Below, in pieces: positions 1-7,661 of a DNA stretch of 64,000 nt. Position 1 is the first letter of the stretch. Each line of letters begins with the position of its first letter. The notes below the pieces were generated by a model. The model worked only from the letters and a program-made list of their open reading frames with translations, searched no databases and was not told the origin of the DNA. The DNA is taken from positions 1 to 64,000 of the forward strand of contig CALUTY010000004.1 of NCBI GenBank assembly GCA_944323825.1. Reading direction: 5' to 3'. This DNA comes from an uncultured Bacteroidales bacterium. GTDB taxonomy: Bacteria > Bacteroidota > Bacteroidia > Bacteroidales > UBA932. A program made the translations under genes and the position numbers.

Positions 1-70
1 CAGGGAAGTTAAGCCCGCCAGCGCCGATGGTACTGCCCGGAAGGGTGGGAGAGTAGGCCGCCGCCGCTTT
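1..70 (+). rRNA. rrf: 5S ribosomal RNA, 3' part
   Basis: The first 70 bases read as the 3' part of a bacterial 5S rRNA: AAGCCCGCCAGCGCCGATGG, then the loop with the GGGTGGGAGAGTAGG segment and the closing GCCGCCGCC. The 5' half lies left of the window, so this is the tail of an rRNA operon. A terminator follows at once. Confidence 0.93.
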
Positions 71-74
71 TATC

Positions 75-137
75 GGGACTCCCGGAGAGAGGATGTTGCA
101 GAAGCAACGCAACCTCTTCCCGGGAGTCCTTTTTTTG
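75..137 (+). terminator. rRNA operon terminator hairpin
   Basis: A long hairpin with arms GGACTCCCGG (76-85) and CCGGGAGTCC (120-129), an inner stem (AGAGAGG with CCTCTT, then GTTGC with GCAAC) and a run of eight T at 130-137. It directly follows the 5S end, as expected for the end of an rRNA operon. Confidence 0.92.
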
Positions 138-174
138 TTTATCTTTGCTTCCTCATGTGGAAGATTTGATCGAA

Positions 175-1101
175 ATGAAGATAGTATTTCTCGATGCGGC
201 GACGATGGGCCAGGTCTCATTTGCTGCGATAGAAGCCTTGGGCGACCTGGTTCTTTATCAGGTTTCTTCTCCGGAAGAGGCCATTCATAGGGTAAAGGAT
301 TGTGATGTCCTCATAATAAACAAAGTAAAGGTTACTCCGGAACTGATGGATGCTGCCCCTTCACTTAAGCTGATATGTGAGGCGGCGACCGGTGTCAACA
401 ACATTGATCTCGACTATGCCGCATCAAAGGGGATTCCTGTCAGAAATGTGGCAGGATATTCGACGGATTCGGTTGTCCAGAGCACATTCATGCATATCCT
501 TTCCCTTGTGGGGAAAGCCCCGTATTTTGACGCTTATGTCAAGAGCGGGAAATATTCCGCCAGCGGCCTGTTTACAGACGCTTCACGGCCTTTCTTTGAG
601 CTTTCAGGCAAGAATATGGGCATAATCGGCATGGGCAATATAGGCAGCCGTGTGGCCAGGATTGCCGAGGCCTTCGGCATGAATGTAAGTTATTTTTCCA
701 CTTCAGGCACTTCACATTGCAGGGAGTATCCGAGTCTTCCGCTTGAGCGCCTCCTTGCAGAGTCTGACATTGTTTCCATCCATGCGCCTTATAACGAAAG
801 GACAGCCGGCCTCATCGGGGCTGCCGAACTGGCGCTGATGAAACCGGCTGCATATCTCATCAATATGGGACGCGGCGGAATTGTGGATGAACAGGCTTTG
901 GCTGATGCCATAGACGCAGGTACCATCGCCGGTGCCGGTCTTGATGTGTTCGTCACTGAGCCGATGCCGAAGGACAATCCCCTGCTGCATGTAAAGCATC
1001 CGGAAAGGCTCAGTCTTGCCCCGCATGTGGCCTGGGCTTCCGTGGAGGCCCGCCAGAGGCTTGTCGACCTCATTGCTGAAAACATAAGGAAGGGCTGGTA
1101 A
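175..1101 (+). CDS. D-2-hydroxyacid dehydrogenase (NAD-dependent)
   Basis: 308-residue enzyme of the D-isomer 2-hydroxyacid dehydrogenase family, which interconverts 2-keto acids and D-2-hydroxyacids in the cytosol. The N-terminal half is the substrate domain; the Rossmann motif GMGNIG is at about residues 152-157; the catalytic triad is visible as Arg233 (NMGRGG), Glu262 (VTEP) and His284 (APHVAW). Start: the frame is open from a TTG at 145, but ATG at 175 gives the usual MKIVFLD beta strand and is preferred. It follows the rRNA terminator and is convergent with the carbonic anhydrase-like gene. The substrate cannot be told from sequence; glycerate/hydroxypyruvate and phosphoglycerate are the commonest for this length. 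Confidence 0.9.
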   Translation: MKIVFLDAATMGQVSFAAIEALGDLVLYQVSSPEEAIHRVKDCDVLIINKVKVTPELMDAAPSLKLICEAATGVNNIDLDYAASKGIPVRNVAGYSTDSVVQSTFMHILSLVGKAPYFDAYVKSGKYSASGLFTDASRPFFELSGKNMGIIGMGNIGSRVARIAEAFGMNVSYFSTSGTSHCREYPSLPLERLLAESDIVSIHAPYNERTAGLIGAAELALMKPAAYLINMGRGGIVDEQALADAIDAGTIAGAGLDVFVTEPMPKDNPLLHVKHPERLSLAPHVAWASVEARQRLVDLIAENIRKGW

Positions 1102-1112
1102 ATGCGCCTTTT

Positions 1113-1616
1113 CTATTTATGCCATTCCTTGTATTCAAGATAGCCCGCGGCATTGTCGTGGGCCATTTTTGTTATCTTTTCAGAGCCTTCCTTCACTTTC
1201 TTTGCGGGCACTCCGGCGTAGATGCCAGGCTCGAGCACGCTGTTGGCAAGGATTACAGCCCCGGCGGCCACCACCGTCCCGTCAGGAACCACGGCATTGT
1301 CCATGACGACTGCTCCCATTCCGATAAGCACATCATTTCCTATTCTTGCACCGTGCACGACTGCATTGTGGCCTATCGAAACATATTCTCCAAGCACTGT
1401 TTCGGAAACACCCAGCGTCCCGTGAAGCACTGCTCCGTCCTGTACATTGCTGTTGTCGCCTATGCGTATTGCTCCCACATCACCTCTGAGCACAGCCCCG
1501 TACCAGATGCTGCAGTTCTTTCCGATTGTCACATCTCCCGTCAGAGTCGCATTTTCCGCGACAAATGTGTTTTCTCCGATTTCCGGGGTCTTCCCATTGA
1601 TTTCCTTCGTAAGCAT
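1113..1616 (-). CDS. Gamma-carbonic anhydrase-like hexapeptide-repeat protein
   Basis: 167 residues, the normal length for the YrdA/PaaY/CaiE group of left-handed beta-helix proteins. Hexapeptide repeats run from about residue 12 to 140. Three histidines at 65 (VLHGT), 83 and 88 (GHNAVVHG) sit where gamma-class carbonic anhydrases bind the metal. The family is trimeric and cytosolic; many members are annotated as carbonic anhydrase-like or acyltransferase-like without proven activity, so the catalytic role is inference. It is downstream of guaA on the same strand (86-bp gap). Confidence 0.87.
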   Translation of the reverse strand: MLTKEINGKTPEIGENTFVAENATLTGDVTIGKNCSIWYGAVLRGDVGAIRIGDNSNVQDGAVLHGTLGVSETVLGEYVSIGHNAVVHGARIGNDVLIGMGAVVMDNAVVPDGTVVAAGAVILANSVLEPGIYAGVPAKKVKEGSEKITKMAHDNAAGYLEYKEWHK

Positions 1617-1702
1617 ATATGTTTACATTATAATTGATTGTAAGTATAAAAATGGCCGGCCTGACTTTTCATCCAGAAAAGCGGCCGGCCTCAGTCATCT
1701 AT

Positions 1703-3325
1703 TTATTCCCACTCGATGGTGGCAGGCGGTTTGGAACTTACGTCATAGACTACGCGGTTGACTCCGCGTACCTTGTTGATTATGTCGTTGCTGACCTTGG
1801 CAAGGAAGTCGTAAGGGAGGCGGACCCAGTCGGCGGTCATTCCGTCGGTGGATATGACTGCACGCAGGGCAATGGTGTTTTCGTATGTCCTTTCATCGCC
1901 CATGACTCCGACGCTGCGGACAGGGAGGAGGATGGCTCCCGCCTGCCAGATGGCCTCGTAGAGGGTCCTTGCCTTCATGGTCGGGTCAGATGCGGAACGC
2001 ACTTCAGTTGCGCCCGGACCGGCAAGGGCTTCAATGGCGCTTCTGTTGCCTTCGAGGGAGTATTCCAGCAGGCCTTTGATGAAGATATCATCGGCTTCCC
2101 TCAATATCCGGAGCTTTTCTTCCGTTACATCACCGAGAATCCTGATTCCGAGGGATGGTCCAGGGAAAGGATGCCGGTTGATCAGGCTGTCCTTGATTCC
2201 GAGGGCACGGCCGACCCTGCGCACCTCGTCCTTGAAAAGGGAGCGGAGCGGCTCGACCACCTTCAGGTTCATCTGCTCCGGAAGTCCGCCCACATTATGG
2301 TGGGACTTGATGGTGGATGACGGACCGTTCACTGAGGCGGATTCTATCACATCAGGATAGATTGTGCCCTGGGCAAGCCATTTCGCATTTTCTATCTTGT
2401 GTGCATATTTGTCGAAGGTCTCGATGAAAAGCCTTCCAATGATCTTTCTCTTCTGTTCTGGCTCGGTGACACCGGCGAGGGCCTCGATGAATTCCTTTGA
2501 GGCGTCAGCTCCGATGACATTGAGCCCCATATCCTGATAGGATGCGAGCACATCCTCAAACTCGTTTTTCCTGAGCAGGCCGTTGTTGACGAAGATGCAG
2601 GTGAGGTTGTGTCCGATGGCCCTGTTCAGGAGCACTGCAGCCACGGTGGAGTCGACTCCGCCGCTCAGGCCGAGAATCACCTTGTCGTCGCCGAGCTTTT
2701 CACGGAGTTCGGCTATGGTGGTGTCTATGAAAGAAGCCGGGGTCCAGTCGCCCTTGCATCCGCACACCTCATATGCGAAGTTTGCAAGCATTCTGCTGCC
2801 TTCTGCCGTGTGGTAGACTTCAGGATGGAACTGCACAGCATATGTGTCTTCCCCTTTTATGTGATAGGCGGCATTTTCGACATCGGCGGTGGAGGCGATG
2901 ACCTCGGCGCCTTCAGGAAGCCTTGCAATCGTGTCCCCGTGCGACATCCAGACCTGAGAATGAGGAGATACACCCTTCATGAGAGGCGAATCAGGCATCA
3001 CTACATCAAGCATTGCCCTGCCGTATTCCCTGGCTATGGATGCATTGACATCGCCGCCGTACTTGTATGCAAGGTACTGTGCCCCGTAGCATATCCCCAG
3101 CAGCGGCAGCCTGCCTTTGATGCCGGAGAGGTCCACCTGTGGGGCCTTTCCGTCCCTTACTGAGAACGGGCTTCCGGAGAGTATCACACCCTTTACGCTG
3201 GAGTCCAGTGCCGGAATCCTGTTGAACGGATGGATCTCGCAATAGACATTCAACTCTCTGAGCCTTCGTCCGATGAGTTGGGTCACCTGTGAGCCGAAAT
3301 CGAGAATGATTATTTTTTCTGTCAT
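1703..3325 (-). CDS. guaA: GMP synthase (glutamine-hydrolysing)
   Basis: 540 residues. It converts XMP to GMP with ATP and glutamine, the last step of GMP synthesis. The N-terminal class I glutamine amidotransferase domain has the nucleophile Cys79 (GICYGAQ) and the QFHPEV His/Glu pair; the ATP-pyrophosphatase domain has the LSGGVDS loop at about residue 220; the C-terminal dimerisation domain ends in KPPATIEWE, the classical GuaA end. It is slightly longer than the usual 510-525 residues. It is divergent from typA; its 5' leader contains a strong hairpin (3357-3386). Confidence 0.97.
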   Translation of the reverse strand: MTEKIIILDFGSQVTQLIGRRLRELNVYCEIHPFNRIPALDSSVKGVILSGSPFSVRDGKAPQVDLSGIKGRLPLLGICYGAQYLAYKYGGDVNASIAREYGRAMLDVVMPDSPLMKGVSPHSQVWMSHGDTIARLPEGAEVIASTADVENAAYHIKGEDTYAVQFHPEVYHTAEGSRMLANFAYEVCGCKGDWTPASFIDTTIAELREKLGDDKVILGLSGGVDSTVAAVLLNRAIGHNLTCIFVNNGLLRKNEFEDVLASYQDMGLNVIGADASKEFIEALAGVTEPEQKRKIIGRLFIETFDKYAHKIENAKWLAQGTIYPDVIESASVNGPSSTIKSHHNVGGLPEQMNLKVVEPLRSLFKDEVRRVGRALGIKDSLINRHPFPGPSLGIRILGDVTEEKLRILREADDIFIKGLLEYSLEGNRSAIEALAGPGATEVRSASDPTMKARTLYEAIWQAGAILLPVRSVGVMGDERTYENTIALRAVISTDGMTADWVRLPYDFLAKVSNDIINKVRGVNRVVYDVSSKPPATIEWE

Positions 3326-3356
3326 ATCTTTAAGAATGTTTTTCCGGTGGATGATT

Positions 3357-3386
3357 CGACGGCGGCAAAATGATGTCCAGCCGTCG
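3357..3386 (-). promoter_or_regulatory. Hairpin in the guaA 5' leader
   Basis: Perfect 7-bp arms CGACGGC (3357-3363) and GCCGTCG (3380-3386) around a 16-nt loop, with partial extension of the stem outwards. It lies between the proposed guaA -7 box (3397-3404) and the start codon, so it would be at the 5' end of the mRNA. There is no T-run, so it is not a simple terminator. Confidence 0.5.
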
Positions 3387-3396
3387 CATTCAGGCG

Positions 3397-3404
3397 CAAA
3401 AATA
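3397..3404 (-). promoter_or_regulatory. -7 promoter box for guaA
   Basis: On the minus strand the box reads TATTTTTG, fitting the Bacteroidota -7 consensus TAnnTTTG, 72 nt before the guaA ATG. No clean TTTG -33 box is seen at the right distance, so confidence is moderate. Confidence 0.5.
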
Positions 3405-3480
3405 ATATAAAAACTCTATAAAGGGGGGAAATTGCTCCATTAAAATGAGTCAAAAACTTTATAAAGACGGGAGAATTGTA

Positions 3481-3488
3481 TATTTTTG
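3481..3488 (+). promoter_or_regulatory. -7 promoter box for typA
   Basis: TATTTTTG matches TAnnTTTG, and TTTA at 3458-3461 lies 19 nt upstream as a near -33 box. The predicted transcript starts near 3495, about 40 nt before the typA ATG. Confidence 0.6.
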
Positions 3489-3533
3489 CAGCGCTTTTTG
3501 TGAGAAAGAAAACAAGTTAGGGAGAATAAGATT

Positions 3534-5339
3534 ATGCAGGAAATAAGGAATATTGCAATCATCGCGCATGTCGACCACGGCAAGACCACGCTGGTGGACA
3601 GGATGATTTATCAGGCGCGTCAGGCAAGGGAACAGGAGAAGTTGGGAGAACTCATCCTTGACAACAATGACCTTGAAAGGGAAAGGGGCATCACCATACT
3701 TGCAAAGAATGTTTCCGTACCATATAAGGGAGTTAAAATCAATATTATAGATACTCCGGGCCACAGCGATTTCGGAGGAGAGGTGGAGCGCGTGCTGAAT
3801 ATGGCAGACGGGGTGCTGCTGCTGGTGGACGCTTTTGAGGGCTGCATGCCGCAGACCAGGTTCGTGCTTCAGAAGGCCATTGAGATGGGAAAGAAGCCGA
3901 TTGTGGTCATCAACAAGGTTGACAAGCAGAACTGCCGTCCTGACGAGGTGCAGGAGGAAGTCTTTGACCTGATGTTCTCTTTGAACGCCACTGAGGACCA
4001 GCTTGATTTCCGCACCGTTTACGGGAGTGCAAAGCAGGGGTGGATGTCGCTTGACTGGAGAAAGCCTACGAATGACATCACGGCCCTCCTTGACACGATA
4101 ATAGAAGTGATACCTGCACCGGCCCACAATCCTGGCACGCCGCAGATGCTCATATCTTCTCTTGAATATTCCCCATATGTCGGCAGGATCGCAGTCGGAA
4201 GGGTGACAAGAGGCGAGCTGAAGTCAGGTATGAACATAAGCCTGTGCAAGAGGTATGACATTGTGCAGAAGCAGAAGATAAAGGAACTTATGGTATTCGA
4301 CGGGCTGGGCAAGACAAAGGTGGACACCGTGCAGTGCGGTGACATCTGTGCGGTTGTCGGACTTGACGGCTTCGAGATCGGAGATACCATTGCTGATTAT
4401 GAGAATCCGGAGGCTCTTCCTCCGATTTCCGTGGACGAGCCGACCATGAGCATGCTCTTCACCATCAACAATTCCCCTTTCTTCGGCAGGGAAGGCAAGT
4501 TTGTCACTTCGCGCCACCTGAAGGACCGTCTAGACAAGGAGCTTGAAAAGAACCTTGCTCTCAGGGTGAAGCCGGGCCCCAATGCGGATTCCTTTGTGGT
4601 CTACGGCCGCGGAGTCCTTCACCTTTCCGTCCTTATAGAGACGATGCGCAGGGAAGGCTTCGAACTTCAGGTAGGGCAGCCTAAAGTGCTGGACAAGACC
4701 ATCAACGGGGAGCGCTGCGAGCCTATAGAGAATCTCACCATAGAGGTACCTGAGGAGTTCGTGGGCAAGGCCATCGAGATAACGACAAGAAGGAAAGGTG
4801 CCCTTATCCACATGGAAGGAAGGGGTGACCGCACCCATCTTGACTTTGACATACCTGCAAGGGGGCTCATGGGCCTCAGGAGCAATCTTCTCACCGCTAC
4901 ACAAGGGGAGGCCGTGGTTGCCCACAGGTTCAAGGGATATGAGCCTTACAAGGGCGACATCGAGCGCAGGACAAACGGTTCCCTGGTTTCCCTTGAAACA
5001 GGAGTGGCCGTGGCATATTCGATGGACAAGCTTCAGGACAGGGGCAGGTTCTTCGTTGAGCCTGGAGATGAAATTTATGCAGGGCAGGTCGTAGGCGAGC
5101 ACACCAGGGAGAGGGATTTGAACATCAATATATGCAAGACCAAGAAGCTCACCAACATGCGTGCTTCCGGAAGTGACGACAAAGTGATGCTTCCGCCTCC
5201 GGTGAAATTCTCGCTTGAAGAGGCTTTGGAATATATCCAGGAGGACGAGCTTGTGGAAGTGACTCCTAAATCCATGAGAATTAGGAAAATAATCCTCGAT
5301 GAAATAGAACGCAAAAGAAAAAGTGGAAATTTGGATTGA
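3534..5339 (+). CDS. typA: Ribosome-associated translational GTPase TypA/BipA
   Basis: 601 residues, the family's normal length. It has EF-G-like architecture: a GTPase domain with HVDHGKTT (G1, residues 11-18), RGIT in switch I, DTPGH (G3) and NKVDK (G4), followed by beta-barrel, EF-G domain III/V-like parts and the BipA-specific C-terminal domain (residues about 480-601). The protein binds the ribosome and assists subunit assembly and stress adaptation. It has its own promoter in the guaA-typA divergent region; the downstream DUF177-rpmF promoter overlaps its 3' end. Confidence 0.97.
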   Translation: MQEIRNIAIIAHVDHGKTTLVDRMIYQARQAREQEKLGELILDNNDLERERGITILAKNVSVPYKGVKINIIDTPGHSDFGGEVERVLNMADGVLLLVDAFEGCMPQTRFVLQKAIEMGKKPIVVINKVDKQNCRPDEVQEEVFDLMFSLNATEDQLDFRTVYGSAKQGWMSLDWRKPTNDITALLDTIIEVIPAPAHNPGTPQMLISSLEYSPYVGRIAVGRVTRGELKSGMNISLCKRYDIVQKQKIKELMVFDGLGKTKVDTVQCGDICAVVGLDGFEIGDTIADYENPEALPPISVDEPTMSMLFTINNSPFFGREGKFVTSRHLKDRLDKELEKNLALRVKPGPNADSFVVYGRGVLHLSVLIETMRREGFELQVGQPKVLDKTINGERCEPIENLTIEVPEEFVGKAIEITTRRKGALIHMEGRGDRTHLDFDIPARGLMGLRSNLLTATQGEAVVAHRFKGYEPYKGDIERRTNGSLVSLETGVAVAYSMDKLQDRGRFFVEPGDEIYAGQVVGEHTRERDLNINICKTKKLTNMRASGSDDKVMLPPPVKFSLEEALEYIQEDELVEVTPKSMRIRKIILDEIERKRKSGNLD

Positions 5340-5365
5340 TTATTCAAAACTTTTTTATACCTTTG
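5335..5365 (+). promoter_or_regulatory. Promoter of the DUF177-rpmF operon
   Basis: The -7 box TACCTTTG is at 5358-5365, and an ATTG -33-like box is 19 nt upstream at 5335-5338, overlapping the typA stop region. The transcription start would be near 5372, which excludes the upstream in-frame start at 5336 and supports the ATG at 5390. Confidence 0.65.
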
Positions 5366-5389
5366 CACGCTCAAATCTATTTATGGGTT

Positions 5390-5932
5390 ATGGACAACAA
5401 TGAGTTTTTGATACCTTTAAATGGATTGGCTTCCGGAAGGAAAGATTTCCGATGGAGGGCAGACAAGGAGTTCTTTGGCAGTTTCGGTAATGCCGATATA
5501 CTTGATGCGGACCTTGTGGCAGAAGTTTCTGCAGAAAAGGCAGGGAGAAGCATTGATGTGGATTGCAGGATAGAGGGGACGGTCACCGTGAGGTGCGACA
5601 GGTGCATGGAGGATCTTGTCCTCCCGGTGGATTCATCCGCCGGACTGAGAGTTAAGTTCGGTGAAGAGCCTGAGAGGGGTGAAGATGGTACTGAGGACGG
5701 CAGGGAAGCCATATATCTTCCTTCGTCGGATTCGGGTCTGGACATGAGGCAGGTAATCTACGATTATGCATGTCTCGCCCTTCCGATGCAGAGATTCCAT
5801 GAGGACGGGAAATGCAATCCGGATGTGATTTCAAGACTGGAGAGTGGCATTTCAATTCAGGGTACTGAATCACAGGTGAATCCGTTTTCCGCCTTGGCGG
5901 GACTGTTTGACGGTGAGGGCGGCAGAAGCTGA
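5390..5932 (+). CDS. DUF177/YceD-family protein
   Basis: 180 residues, DUF177 (YceD) family. In many bacteria this gene precedes rpmF, as here, and the family is linked to 23S rRNA or L32 accumulation. Visible features are the DRCMEDL cysteine pair region (RCDRC) at about residues 63-67 and a late Cys in KCNPD, a reduced form of the family's paired cysteines. Start: a longer open frame exists from 5336, but the promoter lies inside that stretch; ATG at 5390 begins MDNNEFLIPL. It ends 40 nt before rpmF. Confidence 0.85.
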   Translation: MDNNEFLIPLNGLASGRKDFRWRADKEFFGSFGNADILDADLVAEVSAEKAGRSIDVDCRIEGTVTVRCDRCMEDLVLPVDSSAGLRVKFGEEPERGEDGTEDGREAIYLPSSDSGLDMRQVIYDYACLALPMQRFHEDGKCNPDVISRLESGISIQGTESQVNPFSALAGLFDGEGGRS

Positions 5933-5972
5933 AATGCCGGAGATGGCTGGAAAATAATTAAATTATATAAAA

Positions 5973-6155
5973 ATGGCACATCCGAAACACAGAGTCTCCA
6001 AGCAGAGAAGAGACAAGAGAAGAACGCATGACAAGGCTGTGGTTCCAACATTGGCTACCTGTTCAAATTGCGGCGCTACCGTGATGTATCACAGGGTTTG
6101 CCCAGAGTGCGGATACTACAGAGGCCGTCAGATTATCCAGAAGAGCGCTGAGTAA
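5973..6155 (+). CDS. rpmF: 50S ribosomal protein L32
   Basis: 60 residues with the L32 signature: N-terminal MAHPKHRVSKQRRDKRR and a zinc ribbon with CSNC and CPEC at about residues 30-49. It is a component of the large ribosomal subunit. It is transcribed with DUF177, the classical pairing. Confidence 0.97.
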   Translation: MAHPKHRVSKQRRDKRRTHDKAVVPTLATCSNCGATVMYHRVCPECGYYRGRQIIQKSAE

Positions 6156-6175
6156 GCCGCAGTCTTCTGAAAATT

Positions 6176-6247
6176 GGCCCCGTAGTTCAACGGATAGAAT
6201 GGAAGTTTCCTAAACTTTAGATAGCAGTTCGATTCTGCTCGGGGCTA
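6176..6247 (+). tRNA. tRNA-Arg (anticodon CCT)
   Basis: Cloverleaf: acceptor GGCCCCG with CGGGGCT (a G-U first pair) and discriminator A at 6247; D arm GTTCAACGGATAGAAT; anticodon stem GAAGT/ACTTT around loop TTCCTAA, giving anticodon CCT (reads AGG); variable loop AGAT; T arm AGCAG-TTCGATT-CTGCT. CCA is not encoded. It lies just after rpmF and before a bidirectional terminator. Confidence 0.95.
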
Positions 6248-6255
6248 CAGAAAGA

Positions 6256-6297
6256 AAAGGGATTTGACTTGAATGTAAAGTCAGATCCCTTTTTCTG
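6256..6297. terminator. Bidirectional terminator between tRNA-Arg and higBA
   Basis: Stem of about 14 bp, AAGGGATTTGACTT (6257-6270) with AAGTCAGATCCCTT (6278-6291), one mismatch, loop GAATGTA. T-run on the plus side and A-run on the left flank, so it can end the tRNA transcript and, read on the minus strand, the toxin-antitoxin transcript. Confidence 0.85.
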
Positions 6298-6303
6298 TTC
6301 CAC

Positions 6304-6624
6304 TTACCACAGGGCGATTCTGCCCGCTTCTCCAAGGTCGAGGCTTGCGCTCTTCACTCCGAGAGCCTTGAATACCCTTCTCATTGTCGGAAGCGTAATT
6401 TCACTTTTACCGTTTTCCAGCTTGGATATCTGGGCCCTCTTGACCCCCATGAGCTCTCCAAGCTGCTCCTGGGTCATGTGCTTTGATGTTCTCGTCTGTC
6501 TGATGGCATCTCCTATACGGAAATTGTCCATTTCTTCTTCATATTTATCTCTGACAGGGGTTCCTTTTGTCCCTAATGTCATATCGAGGGCTTCTTCTTC
6601 AGTATAAAATTTCATCGGTGCCAT
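6304..6624 (-). CDS. higA: HigA-type antitoxin with XRE helix-turn-helix
   Basis: 106 residues. Residues about 45-100 form an XRE/Cro helix-turn-helix (HMTQEQLGELMGVKRAQISKLENG). It starts 4 nt after the toxin stop, in the toxin-first order of HigBA modules. Such antitoxins bind their toxin and repress the shared promoter; the palindrome at 7005-7028 is the likely binding site. The symbol is by family resemblance only. Confidence 0.85.
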   Translation of the reverse strand: MAPMKFYTEEEALDMTLGTKGTPVRDKYEEEMDNFRIGDAIRQTRTSKHMTQEQLGELMGVKRAQISKLENGKSEITLPTMRRVFKALGVKSASLDLGEAGRIALW

Positions 6625-6628
6625 ATCC

Positions 6629-6970
6629 TTATTTTTTCAAATTGAAGTATTGTCTTCTGATTTCTTCCGCTTTTTCTATTTCTTTTGCCGGGGTCTTCTG
6701 CTTTTTCTTTACGAAACCATGGGTTGTCAGTACCAGTGCTTCGGTTTCCGTGTCCCAGAATGCCAGTATCCTGTATGAAATGCCTCCGTATGAGGTCCGG
6801 AACTCCCAGATTTCCCTTTCATTCAGTTTCTTGAACAGCTCTTTGTCTATCACATACTTGCATTTGTTTATGTTGTACATTATCTTGGCTCTTGCCTTTA
6901 TGTCAAGGCTGTTCAGGAAGACTACTGTTTCTTCAGAGTATATTATCTTGAAGTTTTCTTTTGATTTCAT
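6629..6970 (-). CDS. higB: HigB/RelE-type toxin (Gp49-like)
   Basis: 113 residues from the ATG at 6970. The C-terminal half has the HigB/Gp49-type pattern: KKLNEREIWEFRTSYGG, SYRILAFW, TTHGFVKKKQKTPAKEIEKA. Family members are ribosome-dependent mRNA interferases. Start: the open frame extends to 7093, but the promoter -7 box (6993-7000) and the operator lie within that stretch; ATG at 6970 (or 6976) follows the predicted transcript start. Confidence 0.85.
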   Translation of the reverse strand: MKSKENFKIIYSEETVVFLNSLDIKARAKIMYNINKCKYVIDKELFKKLNEREIWEFRTSYGGISYRILAFWDTETEALVLTTHGFVKKKQKTPAKEIEKAEEIRRQYFNLKK

Positions 6971-6992
6971 AAGCATCCGTTTAAGTCCGATG

Positions 6993-7000
6993 CAAATATA
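6993..7000 (-). promoter_or_regulatory. -7 promoter box of the higBA operon
   Basis: Minus-strand TATATTTG, a perfect TAnnTTTG. A TTTG box is at 7025-7028 (spacing 24, longer than the usual 19-21). The palindromic operator occupies the space between them. Confidence 0.7.
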
Positions 7001-7004
7001 GCCT

Positions 7005-7028
7005 TTTGTTTCCATATTTGGAAACAAA
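7005..7028. promoter_or_regulatory. Palindromic operator of higBA
   Basis: Perfect inverted repeat with 10-bp arms TTTGTTTCCA (7005-7014) and TGGAAACAAA (7019-7028), spacer TATT. It sits immediately upstream of the higBA -7 box and covers the -33 position, the expected place for autorepression by the antitoxin. Confidence 0.8.
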
Positions 7029-7095
7029 CCGGATGAAAATTTGAGTCTGTATTTTACGGCAGTCATTTTGTATTGCCGGAAGTCCGGTTGCATTG

Positions 7096-7124
7096 TTGGA
7101 AATCCGGACAGTTTATTAAATTTG
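7096..7124 (+). promoter_or_regulatory. Promoter of ridA
   Basis: The -7 box TAAATTTG is at 7117-7124, with TTG 18 nt upstream at 7096-7098. The transcript would start about 40 nt before the ridA ATG. Confidence 0.6.
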
Positions 7125-7170
7125 TACGATTCTTTGAAAATTCAGAAGATTTACAAAAACAGTTGTTGAT

Positions 7171-7545
7171 ATGAAAAAGGTTATTGCAACAGAAAATGCG
7201 CCGAAGGCAGTGGGGCCTTATTCCCAGGCCATAGAGGCGAACGGGACCCTTTATGTTTCAGGGCAGATTCCTGTAAATCCTGCAGACGGTTCGGTGCCTG
7301 ATTCCATTGAGGACCAGACAAGGCAGGCGCTTAAGAATGTTGGTGCCATACTTGCCGAGGCCGGAATGGGCTACGGGAATGTGGTGAAGACCACAGTGCT
7401 TCTGAATGACATCGCCGATTTCAAGGCAATGAACGGAGTGTATGCCGAGTTCTTCACCGAGGACAAGCCTGCCAGGGCATGTTTCCAGGTGGCTGCTCTG
7501 CCTATGGGAGTGAAGGTGGAGATAGAGGCTGTCGCAGTGAAATAG
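7171..7545 (+). CDS. ridA: RidA family 2-iminobutanoate/2-iminopropanoate deaminase
   Basis: 124 residues, full length for RidA. It hydrolyses reactive enamines/imines released by PLP enzymes such as threonine dehydratase. Family hallmarks: N-terminal NAPKAVGPYSQA, the conserved Arg in PARACFQV (about residue 105) and Glu in VEIEAVAV (about 120) that hold the substrate carboxylate. It has its own promoter and is followed by a hairpin terminator at 7569-7610, so it is probably monocistronic. Confidence 0.95.
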   Translation: MKKVIATENAPKAVGPYSQAIEANGTLYVSGQIPVNPADGSVPDSIEDQTRQALKNVGAILAEAGMGYGNVVKTTVLLNDIADFKAMNGVYAEFFTEDKPARACFQVAALPMGVKVEIEAVAVK

Positions 7546-7568
7546 GGGTGTTCCCGAAGATGAACTTT

Positions 7569-7612
7569 GCAGCCGTTGTCCTGATTTGACGGGCAATGGC
7601 TGCCATTGTTTT
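7569..7612 (+). terminator. Terminator after ridA
   Basis: GCAGCC (7569-7574) pairs with GGCTGC (7598-7603), with further pairing of TTG and CAA inside, followed by ATTGTTTTAT. The T-run is imperfect. Confidence 0.55.
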
Positions 7613-7623
7613 ATATAATTCAT

Positions 7624-7658
7624 TATCTTTGCCAATTATATCTTATTTTCAAAGGAGG
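7624..7658 (+). promoter_or_regulatory. -7 box and strong Shine-Dalgarno ahead of the 757-residue gene
   Basis: TATCTTTG at 7624-7631 fits TAnnTTTG. AAAGGAGG at 7651-7658 lies 3 nt before the ATG at 7662. A full Shine-Dalgarno is uncommon in this window and fixes the start. Confidence 0.6.
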
Positions 7659-7661
7659 ATC

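Noticed and set aside
145..174. Extended start of the dehydrogenase at TTG 145
   Set aside because: It lies just after the rRNA terminator T-run, and the family normally begins with the MKIVFLD strand at 175.
1634..3163. Long plus-strand open frames within guaA (228 and 184 residues)
   Set aside because: Mirror frames of a clear guaA coding sequence; no domain resemblance.
6304..6970. Toxin-antitoxin pair as part of a prophage or genomic island at the tRNA-Arg gene
   Set aside because: No integrase, no repeat of the tRNA 3' end and no other foreign genes are seen; only the TA pair lies there.
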